Positions 1 to 6,909 of a stretch of DNA of 10,460 nucleotides are shown piece after piece; the stretch's first letter is position 1, and the number at the start of each line of letters is the position of its first letter. Made by a program: the position numbers and the translations under genes. The notes under the pieces are model-generated. The model worked only from the letters and a program-made list of their open reading frames with translations. It ran no database searches and was not told the origin of the DNA. Source of the stretch: an uncultured Eubacteriales bacterium. Its GTDB lineage: Bacteria; Bacillota; Clostridia; UMGS1883. The stretch covers positions 1-10,460 of the forward strand of contig CAJJUC010000086.1 of assembly GCA_905195005.1 (NCBI GenBank), written 5' to 3'.

Positions 1-3000
1 TAATCTTTGCCTTGAGCGTTGCAATCACCTTGCCGCCGTACTCAACTGTGATTGTGCAGTCCGTTCCGTCAACCGCGGGTGTGATTGTTGCGTCCGCTGT
101 AACATCGGTTTTTGTTCCGTCCGCTGCCGTTTCCGTTACCTTAACTGCATTAACTGCCGCCTGTGCGCTTTCAAATTCGTTTGTTCCGGTGGTAAATTCA
201 GCAGCATATGTGCTTTCATCAACAAGCGTTTCATATTTTTTACCTGTGATAACGATATTGTCATACGTTGCGTTCGCAACTCTGCCCATCAGTCCTATTG
301 CGCCGATGTTGCCCGTCGTTCCCGTAATCGGATAATAATTTTCTTCGCATTTCGTTCCGTCAATGAATACCGAGGGCGAGCTGCTGCCGCTGAACACAAG
401 CTTCATTCTGACTGTCTTATTTGTTACGTTATATTCTGCGGACGAGCCGAGTACCGAAGCTGTTGACGCAGTTGCATTATCTTTGCCTGTTTCTCTGAAC
501 TCTACCTGCGGCCACCATGTAAGAATACCTGCCGAGCCGATATAGCCGTCGGCTTTCATATAACCGAAGCCGTACTGATTTCTTGTGCCGTAGCTTCTCG
601 CGGATGCATCGTACGAATTAAGTGTCACATCGCCCTCAATCACAAGTCCGTCACGCAGAACCTTTTCAAGCCCCGGAATCAGAACGCCGCACTGACTGTA
701 CCACTCCTTCATATCCAGAACAAGCTTTCCGTTCTTAACCGAAGCAGTTGCATCATTATATGTTTTCCATCCTGCCGGAAGCGTTCCGTCAGTGACATCG
801 TCAAAGTTTTCTTCATATCTGAAATCGACAAGCTTTTCAAAAACCTTGTCGGATTCAACCGAGGTTGTTCTCATTCCCGTTATTTTAACGTTATCAAACT
901 TAATCTTTGCAGCTACGGCAAACAGACCGACATCACCGCTGTTCTGCGCTGTGCCCGTAAGATTGTAGTATGTGTATTTTTTGCCGTTCACATAAATGTC
1001 GGGGCTTGTTGTTCCCGTGAACACAAGCTTTATTTTTGAGGTTGTTCCGAGCGTTTGGAAACCGTCTTCCATTCCGTTCGCCGTCGGTTTTTCGTTCTGC
1101 CCGGATTCGGTAAATTCGCCCTGATTCCAGAATGTAAGCCTGCCCGCAGTGCTGAGGTTTTCACCGTCTGCCATGTAAGCAAAGCCGCCCTTGTTTCTGC
1201 TGCCGGCATTTCTCGCATCTTCATCTTGCGCAATTGCCGTAACGTCGGCCTCCATTGTGAGTCCGGCTCTGTTTACGTTGGGAATATTGCCGATTCTTAC
1301 CCAGCCGGGATTATTCCAGTCTGTGCTCTCAAGGATAAGCGCACCGTCCTCAACGCCGGCAATCACGCCGCCGTTCATTACTTCCCAGCCTTCGGGGAGC
1401 TTTCCGTTTTCCACACTGTCGAAATTTTCCGTGTATGTAAAGTTTTTTTCAATATCCGTCATCGAAATGGGTGTTTCGCTGTAGTTTGAAATGCAAGCAT
1501 TGTCCACGGAGCAGTTCACATCGTTGAAAAGGAAGCCTGTGTAGCCGGTGCTGTTCTTAAGTCCGCCGCTGCGGCTGTAAGCCCTTTCGCCGTTAATATA
1601 AAGCTCAACCGTTCCGTCTGTGGAAGCGTCAACCGTGATATGTGCGCTGTAGCCTGCCGCAAGTCCGCTTGTGACTGCCGTTGCGATGCTTTCTCCGTCT
1701 ATTCCGCCTGTGTATACAACCTCATCTGCCGCACTGCCCCGGAAGCGAATCATATTTCCGTTTTGCAGCACGCCGCCGTTTGCATCGGCATTAAGGATTA
1801 TGCCAAGCATTGCTTCGTCAAAATTAACGGCGTCAACCCTTATATCGGCTTCATATCTGAATGCTGCCGATGTGTTGTTAAACGGAAGGTACGCATAGTT
1901 ATTTGTAAGCGTCATTTCGTCGCCGCTGCAAAGCACAAGCTTTCCGTTTTCGGCTGCAGCTGTGCCCGTTCCCTCAACCTCAAGCTCCGAAGCTGTTGAA
2001 AAATCATTGCTGTAGAGCACTGTTTTTTCCGCGCTTGCCGTCTTTTCGAGCGTAACCGCGCACACGGAGTATGCCGGCAGCGTGTACGACGAAACAGCCG
2101 CACCGTTTGAATAATATTTGTTTATCGCTATCTTGTTTTCAGTGTTTGTTATGTCTGCTTCAAGACTGTCTGCGCTGATTCTTGTTTCCTTAACGATTCT
2201 GTACTTTGAGTTGTCGCTGAACGATATGTCAACGTTTGCGGCATCGGCAGCCTTATTCGTCATAATAAGGTTGACTCTGCCGTCCTCGGTACGGATTGCA
2301 ACGCCTGTTGCGCCGCTGCTTCTTTTGTCTTTCTCAAAGCCTGTAAAGGTCGATTCCAAAATATCGCCCACACCGTACTCCGTAAACATTTTAAGAAGAT
2401 TGCCTATGGCATTGAGCTGCATTTTGCCCGTTGCCGAATCATAAACAACGTTCTGCCAGTGTGAGGAATAAATTCCGTGATAGGTTGCGCTTTCGATTCC
2501 CGTATGATATGTCATTCTCGAAAGCATATCCGCCGTTTGAAGTACACCCTCCATATTATGAGGATTGGTTGTTTGATCGCCGTATGTGTAAACCGACTCG
2601 GCATATTCGGAAAGGAAAATCTTTATGCGGTTTGCGCCTGCCGAAGCGGCAATATCGGACTCAACAGCGCCGATAACCTTATCCATTACCTCATTCAAAT
2701 AATGAGAATAGTATGCATGAACGGCTATATAATCTATCTCGCCGGCAAGCTCGGCATCGGCAAGGATTGCTTTGTGCCATTCGCGCCAGTCGGAGGGGTC
2801 GTTTCGAGCAACTCCGTTATATGCCGCCGTGTTTGCATGCGCCGCGAAACGCGCATCGGGCTGAACCGCCTTTATGGCAGCGATAAACTCCTTGCACTTT
2901 GCGATATATGTTTCAACCGTAATTGCGCCGTCACCCCAGTCGAGCTCATTTCCAAGCTCGTAAAGGCGAACGTTAACCGGGGCGGCATGCCCCATAGCGG

Positions 3001-3520
3001 CGCGCTTTGCACCCCATTCGCTGCTCGCGCTGCCCGTGAGGAACTGCGCAAAATCAGCAGCGTCCTGTGCGGAGTCTGTCGTCATATTAAGAGTGACGGT
3101 AAACGCAGCGTCCTTGTTAATTGCTTCGTGCAGGTTAATCTTTTCAATAGGGCCTGCCTTAACGATTCCCGTCTGATTCCAAAGCGTCTGATTCTCTCTT
3201 TCGGAAAGAGCGCCGATTGCTTTCTTCCATTCGAAAATTTTTAAGGCGCCCTCGCCAAGCCGCACAAGCGGAATCTTATATTCGTTGAACGCCTTTACCA
3301 TATTGGGATTGGGCGAGGTGTCCCCCGCTTCATAATCCTTAATCGACATGTCATCAATCGAATAATCCGTGCTTATTCCGTACATATCCCCCGTTGTTGT
3401 TTTCACAACGCTTGATGTGTCGATAACCATTGTTGCCTTGCTTTCGGCTCTTGCCGCCGTGAACGACCCAAGAAGCATACAGCCCGCAACAACGGCTGAC
3501 ATAACTTTTCTCGTTTTCAT
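1..3520 (-). CDS. Large secreted GH51-like (clan GH-A) glycosidase, 3' end beyond window
   Basis: The frame is open from ATG 3520 to base 1 with no stop (1173 residues seen), so the C-terminus is missing. Residues 1-25 look like a signal peptide (K2, R4, K5, hydrophobic stretch, cleavage after ARA at 23-25). Residues about 45-385 read as a clan GH-A barrel: RLGEG at 87-91, WKKAIG at 98-103, SSEWGAKRAAMGH at 166-178, then YELGNEL with probable acid/base E192, and FLSEYAE with probable nucleophile E305. The spacing of 113 residues suits GH51 arabinofuranosidases. A beta-sandwich like the GH51 C-terminal domain follows (about 385-490). Next come a lectin-like module (about 495-680), two related modules (694-884 and 900-1095), and a bacterial Ig-like domain from about 1105, cut by the edge. 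It is the last visible gene of the operon, 31 bases after its neighbour. Family-level activity (alpha-L-arabinofuranosidase or a related exo-/endo-glycosidase on plant polysaccharide outside the cell) is inferred. GH39-like or another GH-A family is possible. Confidence 0.88.
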   Translation of the reverse strand, partial: MKTRKVMSAVVAGCMLLGSFTAARAESKATMVIDTSSVVKTTTGDMYGISTDYSIDDMSIKDYEAGDTSPNPNMVKAFNEYKIPLVRLGEGALKIFEWKKAIGALSERENQTLWNQTGIVKAGPIEKINLHEAINKDAAFTVTLNMTTDSAQDAADFAQFLTGSASSEWGAKRAAMGHAAPVNVRLYELGNELDWGDGAITVETYIAKCKEFIAAIKAVQPDARFAAHANTAAYNGVARNDPSDWREWHKAILADAELAGEIDYIAVHAYYSHYLNEVMDKVIGAVESDIAASAGANRIKIFLSEYAESVYTYGDQTTNPHNMEGVLQTADMLSRMTYHTGIESATYHGIYSSHWQNVVYDSATGKMQLNAIGNLLKMFTEYGVGDILESTFTGFEKDKRSSGATGVAIRTEDGRVNLIMTNKAADAANVDISFSDNSKYRIVKETRISADSLEADITNTENKIAINKYYSNGAAVSSYTLPAYSVCAVTLEKTASAEKTVLYSNDFSTASELEVEGTGTAAAENGKLVLCSGDEMTLTNNYAYLPFNNTSAAFRYEADIRVDAVNFDEAMLGIILNADANGGVLQNGNMIRFRGSAADEVVYTGGIDGESIATAVTSGLAAGYSAHITVDASTDGTVELYINGERAYSRSGGLKNSTGYTGFLFNDVNCSVDNACISNYSETPISMTDIEKNFTYTENFDSVENGKLPEGWEVMNGGVIAGVEDGALILESTDWNNPGWVRIGNIPNVNRAGLTMEADVTAIAQDEDARNAGSRNKGGFAYMADGENLSTAGRLTFWNQGEFTESGQNEKPTANGMEDGFQTLGTTSKIKLVFTGTTSPDIYVNGKKYTYYNLTGTAQNSGDVGLFAVAAKIKFDNVKITGMRTTSVESDKVFEKLVDFRYEENFDDVTDGTLPAGWKTYNDATASVKNGKLVLDMKEWYSQCGVLIPGLEKVLRDGLVIEGDVTLNSYDASARSYGTRNQYGFGYMKADGYIGSAGILTWWPQVEFRETGKDNATASTASVLGSSAEYNVTNKTVRMKLVFSGSSSPSVFIDGTKCEENYYPITGTTGNIGAIGLMGRVANATYDNIVITGKKYETLVDESTYAAEFTTGTNEFESAQAAVNAVKVTETAADGTKTDVTADATITPAVDGTDCTITVEYGGKVIATLKAKI
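236..823 (-). repeat. Accessory module B of the GH51-like protein (second of a tandem pair)
   Basis: This encodes residues 900-1095. It opens with ENFDDVTDGTLPAGW and closes with DNIVITG. It aligns along its whole length with module A (694-884), but the two have diverged clearly, so this is an old duplication of a domain and not a recent DNA repeat. An Ig-like domain follows it. Confidence 0.75.
869..1441 (-). repeat. Accessory module A of the GH51-like protein (first of a tandem pair)
   Basis: This encodes residues 694-884 of the large glycosidase. It opens with ENFDSVENGKLPEGW and closes with DNVKITG. The next module shares its opening ENFD, then RN..GF.YM, AG.LT.W.Q.EF.E.G, KLVF.G..SP and the closing DN..ITG. 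The fold is probably a concanavalin-like (LamG/DUF1080-like) beta-sandwich, so a carbohydrate-binding role is likely but not shown. Confidence 0.75.
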
Positions 3521-3527
3521 TTTTTAA

Positions 3528-3532
3528 CCCCC
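3528..3532 (-). promoter_or_regulatory. Ribosome binding site of the GH51-like gene
   Basis: On the minus strand GGGGG is followed by seven bases (TTAAAAA) and then ATG at 3520. The all-G site differs from the AGGAGG seen at the preceding gene but is sensibly spaced, and it fixes the start directly upstream of the signal peptide. Confidence 0.6.
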
Positions 3533-3551
3533 ATTATTTTTAATTTTTATA

Positions 3552-5084
3552 TTACTTATCTGCGACTGTCTGCGGAGGCGCCGCGGCACGGAATGCAGAT
3601 ATTGTGTCAAGGCAGTAGATTACCGCGCTGTCCGCTCCGGAAACATTCGAGATATCAATATCACCGTTTATCGTTCCCCCCGGGTCAGCCGTCATTCGCT
3701 TGTACAGCACTCCGTTCGGAATAATTTTATTTTCCGAATACAAAACCGCAAGCACTGTCACAAAACCGCTCTCGGAGGAATTGTTTTTCAGCTTGAAGGT
3801 TATCGCGTCCGAAGCGATTTTCGCACCGCTCAGCGTGAACGCGTCCTTTGATTTAAACTCCGTTTCGCAGTCAGCAGTAAGTCCGCTTTCGCTCATCACT
3901 CCGCTGATTTTCACTGTGTAATATTCCGACGGCGAAAGAATCGGAAGCTGCAGTTTTACCGTTGTTGAATTAATCACCGACACGGCGGTATTCTCAACAA
4001 GATCCCCGTTAAGATACACCTTAATAGTATCATTGTTAACAGTATCACGGTTAAGAAGCGAGCTGAAGGTTATCGGCATAACGCCCTTTCCGTTTATGTC
4101 GGCAGCAGCGGTTGTTTTTATCACACCGCTGAAAATCACATGCTTTATCGAAATGTTGTCAATCTGCATTTCGGACGATGCGTTTGCACCGGAAGCAACC
4201 TTTGTGTAGTACTCAACACCGGTTATGCCGGTAAAATCGTAATCGATGTTCATCGGCAGCTCGCTGACAACGGCATCGCCCGACTGTACCTCCTTAACCG
4301 TAAGCCTGCACGCAGCCGAAGCATCGCCCGCGTCCATAAAAAGCGACACTCTGTAGAACACGTTTTTCGAATACTGCCCGATTTCCTCTCCGCCGAACAT
4401 TATTTTACCATCCGGTAAAAATTCAATAACCGGGGTTATGCCCGTTCTTCCGCAGTCGTGCCCGGGATAAGCCAAAAGCGGCATTTCGGCAAATTTGTTT
4501 TTTGTGAGCGAAAGGTATGCCGCGCCCTTATCCGCCATATTGCCGATTTTAATATCGCTTTCCCACAGCACAGGCTTGGAAAAGTCAATTTCGTCATAGC
4601 CGTACCAGCACGATGCGTCAACATAATTATTGCTCGGTGCGCTCAGGTTAAGCACCTTCCCCGTTCCCGATTTGACAACGGCAACGCGCCTGTTATATTT
4701 GTTAAACTCTGATGAAATTCCCTGTCCGCCGGCAAGGTAGAGCATCGGGTGCGAATAAAAGCCGTGCCACCCGTTGTTAAGACCTCCGCGCACGGCAATT
4801 GCCTCCGTGTCGCTTGTCTGCGCATAGGTTACGATGTTTTCGGCGGCGTTGCCCTCATAAACCTCGTCCCCGGTATAAATACCGCCGGGAGCATTTATAA
4901 TATACTCGTTTGTGAGCGTTTCTTCCGCCAAGCCCGGGTATGACACCTTAAGCGACCCCGTATTGTATTTCTCCGTAAGACTGTATTTTTCAAAATCCTC
5001 CGCCGTGATTATGCTGTCATCCGCCGATGATGCCGACGGGAAAGCAAGAACGGCGAGCATTGTCAAAAGAATCAGTTTTTTCAT
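3552..5084 (-). CDS. Secreted lectin-like protein with SbsA-type Ig-like domain, function unknown
   Basis: The protein has 510 residues. Residues 1-21 form a clear signal peptide (KK, hydrophobic core, cleavage after SSA). Residues about 22-315 read as one or two beta-rich, laminin-G/concanavalin-like units; the last ends in IDNISIKHV, echoing the DN..IT ends of modules in the next gene. Residues about 316-410 resemble the SbsA Ig-like (Big_5) domain: PITFSSLLNRDTVNNDTIKV, then LSPSEYYTVKISG. Residues about 412-510 form a small beta domain of a type seen at the C-terminus of clostridial surface proteins (LAVLYSENKIIPNGV, AVIYCLDTISAF). No catalytic acid pair is recognisable. ATG 5084 is chosen over an in-frame upstream ATG (5168) because it has an AGGAGG site, begins the signal peptide, and avoids an overlap with the permease gene. 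It lies between permease and glycosidase genes, so binding or presenting the polysaccharide outside the cell is a reasonable inference; a new lyase or hydrolase family is not excluded. Confidence 0.88.
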   Translation of the reverse strand: MKKLILLTMLAVLAFPSASSADDSIITAEDFEKYSLTEKYNTGSLKVSYPGLAEETLTNEYIINAPGGIYTGDEVYEGNAAENIVTYAQTSDTEAIAVRGGLNNGWHGFYSHPMLYLAGGQGISSEFNKYNRRVAVVKSGTGKVLNLSAPSNNYVDASCWYGYDEIDFSKPVLWESDIKIGNMADKGAAYLSLTKNKFAEMPLLAYPGHDCGRTGITPVIEFLPDGKIMFGGEEIGQYSKNVFYRVSLFMDAGDASAACRLTVKEVQSGDAVVSELPMNIDYDFTGITGVEYYTKVASGANASSEMQIDNISIKHVIFSGVIKTTAAADINGKGVMPITFSSLLNRDTVNNDTIKVYLNGDLVENTAVSVINSTTVKLQLPILSPSEYYTVKISGVMSESGLTADCETEFKSKDAFTLSGAKIASDAITFKLKNNSSESGFVTVLAVLYSENKIIPNGVLYKRMTADPGGTINGDIDISNVSGADSAVIYCLDTISAFRAAAPPQTVADK

Positions 5085-5094
5085 TGCCGCTTCT

Positions 5095-5100
5095 CCTCCT
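5095..5100 (-). promoter_or_regulatory. Ribosome binding site of the lectin-like gene
   Basis: AGGAGG is read on the minus strand, ten bases before ATG 5084 (with a following GGAGAA nearer the start). It lies just after the stop of the second permease gene (TGA 5106-5104) and decides the start against the longer frame from 5168. Confidence 0.8.
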
Positions 5101-5103
5101 TTC

Positions 5104-5955
5104 TCAGCCTTTAACGGCGCCTGCCGAAAGACCCGACACAAAATATCTGTTTCCGATTGCATATGCAACCAGCACCGGAATCAGCGCAATGGTTGTTCCC
5201 GCAAACACAAGGTTATAGCTTGCAGCCGATTCGCCCGATTTGCTCAGCGCGATAACGCCGACAATCAGCGGACGTTGCTTCGGATCGCCGAGCGTGTAAA
5301 TCATCGGCATAAGATAATCGTTCCACGACCCCTGAAATGCAAGCACACCAATCGTTGCCATTATCGGCTTTAAAAGCGGAAGCACTATTCTGAAAAATAT
5401 TCCGGAAAAGCCGCAGCCGTCAATTTCGGCAGCTTCCTCTATTCCGAACGGAAGCGAATACACATAACTGCGCACAAGATAAATATTTACAATACTCACT
5501 CCGAAAATCTTCGTAAGCATAAGCCCCGGAAGCGATTTCGGAACGTGAAGAAAATTCAGAATTTTCAGCGTCGGATAAATCGTCACGCTGCCCATGCTGA
5601 AAAACATCAGAAGCGAAAACGCGGCAAGCCAAAAGCTTTTTCCCCTGAATTCCCCTCTTGCGAACACATAGCCCCCGAGCGCTGAGGAAAGTATTGTAAA
5701 CGCAACAACAACAATCGTGTAATATGTGCTGTTAAAGGTCATCCGCTTTACATCGAATGTTTCGGAATGAAGCGCGTCGATATAATTCTGAAATGTCGGA
5801 TGCGTCGGAAATATTGCCGCAGGATTCGCCATTATTTCTGCATTCGTTTTGAATGAAGCGAATATTGTGTATATAAGCGGAAACACAGTCACCAAAAGCA
5901 CTGCCGTCAGCACAAGATGCGTCAGTATGTCCGCAAGCCTTTTTCCTTTACTCAT
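5104..5955 (-). CDS. Sugar ABC transporter permease, MalG/AraQ-type (CUT1)
   Basis: The protein has 283 residues, the usual length for the second permease of a CUT1 sugar importer. It forms half of the transmembrane channel taking oligosaccharides from the binding lipoprotein into the cytoplasm. About six hydrophobic segments are visible (roughly 12-34, 78-97, 107-127, 145-163, 198-218, 249-268). The cytoplasmic EAA loop that docks on the ATPase is at about 174-193: EAAEIDGCG, then IVLPLLKP. The family hallmarks SWNDYLMPMIY (210-220) and a C-terminal GLSAGAVKG are present. ATG 5955 follows AAGGAGAG, and that site overlaps the stop of the first permease gene 13 bases upstream, suggesting translational coupling. 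The substrate cannot be read from the sequence; arabinose-containing oligosaccharides are suggested only by the GH51-like gene downstream. Confidence 0.95.
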   Translation of the reverse strand: MSKGKRLADILTHLVLTAVLLVTVFPLIYTIFASFKTNAEIMANPAAIFPTHPTFQNYIDALHSETFDVKRMTFNSTYYTIVVVAFTILSSALGGYVFARGEFRGKSFWLAAFSLLMFFSMGSVTIYPTLKILNFLHVPKSLPGLMLTKIFGVSIVNIYLVRSYVYSLPFGIEEAAEIDGCGFSGIFFRIVLPLLKPIMATIGVLAFQGSWNDYLMPMIYTLGDPKQRPLIVGVIALSKSGESAASYNLVFAGTTIALIPVLVAYAIGNRYFVSGLSAGAVKG

Positions 5956-5968
5956 ATCGCTTCTCTCC

Positions 5969-6883
5969 TTAATAAACGTCTTTCAGCTTATTGCTGAGCT
6001 TCATATATGAAAGTGTAATCGCCGACAGCATGATTCCCGTTACAAGCGACATTGCGCAGCCGTAGCCTACATTAACCTGCCCGTTCGTTATCCCCGGAGC
6101 ATAGTTATTGAATATGTAAGCATTCACCGTGTATGTCATGCCTCCCGGGGCGCCGTTCGTCAGCACAAGAACCATTTCGCTTGTTCCGAGCGTTCCGATA
6201 AGCGACAGCATAAGAATAATCTGAAGCGTCGGCGCTATCATCGGAAGCGTTATCTTGAAAAACGTCTGCACGGGCGTTGCCCCGTCAAGGCGTGCCGACT
6301 CGTAAACATCATCGGGCACGTTGGCAAGCGCCGCTATAAAGTAAAGAACGTTTACACCGAAGCTTTTCCATATATCAGCAATTGTTATTACCCACATTGC
6401 CTTGAGCTTTGTTCCGAACCAGTCGATCGGAACGTTCATCAGACCAAGCTTTTGCAGCGTGGCATTAAACACGCCGAAGAACCCGAAAATGTTTGAAAAA
6501 ACAAGCGCTACCAAAGCCGTGCTTATAACATGAGGAAGATAGTAAACCGCGCGGTAAACGCCTGCGCCCCTTATCTTTCTTGAAAGCAGCACTGCAAGAA
6601 TCAGCGCAAGCGGCAGCTCAATCGGCATTTTCATCACTGCAAACAGCAGCGTTGTTCCGACAGAGCGCCAGTACGACGCGTCTTTAAACAGAAGCTGAAA
6701 GTTTTCCCATCCGACAAAACGGGTTTTCATTGTGTCATAATATGTCCATGACAGCGATATCGCCCATATCATCGGAATTATCGAGAACACAAGAAATCCG
6801 ATTATCTGTGGCGCAAGCATCAGATAACACGTCCGCTCCTTCTGCCTGAACTTTCTGTCATAAACCATTTTGCCGGTTTTCAC
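5969..6883 (-). CDS. Sugar ABC transporter permease, MalF/AraP/UgpA-type (CUT1)
   Basis: This is the first permease of the importer and partner of the next gene. It has 304 residues from GTG 6883, or 310 from ATG 6901. Hydrophobic segments lie at about 27-50, 82-106, 123-147, 170-193, 222-242 and 280-300 (long-form numbering). The EAA loop is at about 201-220: YESARLDGATP, then ITLPMIAP, with the invariant G207. The short N-terminus and single long hydrophobic opening are typical of the AraP/UgpA branch rather than the longer MalF of enterobacteria. GTG 6883 is preferred because GGGGG lies seven bases upstream, whereas ATG 6901 has only weak purines before it and would place the ribosome site inside the gene. 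It begins 26 bases after the binding-protein gene. Confidence 0.93.
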   Translation of the reverse strand: MKTGKMVYDRKFRQKERTCYLMLAPQIIGFLVFSIIPMIWAISLSWTYYDTMKTRFVGWENFQLLFKDASYWRSVGTTLLFAVMKMPIELPLALILAVLLSRKIRGAGVYRAVYYLPHVISTALVALVFSNIFGFFGVFNATLQKLGLMNVPIDWFGTKLKAMWVITIADIWKSFGVNVLYFIAALANVPDDVYESARLDGATPVQTFFKITLPMIAPTLQIILMLSLIGTLGTSEMVLVLTNGAPGGMTYTVNAYIFNNYAPGITNGQVNVGYGCAMSLVTGIMLSAITLSYMKLSNKLKDVY

Positions 6884-6890
6884 CGAAATT

Positions 6891-6895
6891 CCCCC
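6891..6895 (-). promoter_or_regulatory. Ribosome binding site favouring the GTG start of the first permease
   Basis: On the minus strand GGGGG is followed by seven bases and GTG 6883. The same TAATGGGGG string precedes the start of the glycosidase gene at the same spacing, which supports its use here. Confidence 0.55.
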
Positions 6896-6909
6896 ATTCA
6901 TTAAAAAGC

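Noticed and set aside
2477..3244. A 255-codon open frame on the plus strand
   Set aside because: It lies wholly opposite the GH51-like catalytic region, which has recognisable motifs. It has no domain features or ribosome site and is a shadow of that gene's codon use.
3518..3534. A five-codon frame ATG GGG GTT AAA AAA TGA overlapping the glycosidase start as ATGA
   Set aside because: It has no ribosome site of its own. The ATG is simply part of the TAATGGGGG string, so a leader peptide is not supported.
5085..5168. Upstream extension of the lectin-like gene to an in-frame ATG at 5168
   Set aside because: It would overlap the permease gene, lacks a ribosome site, and would bury a clean signal peptide that starts at 5084.
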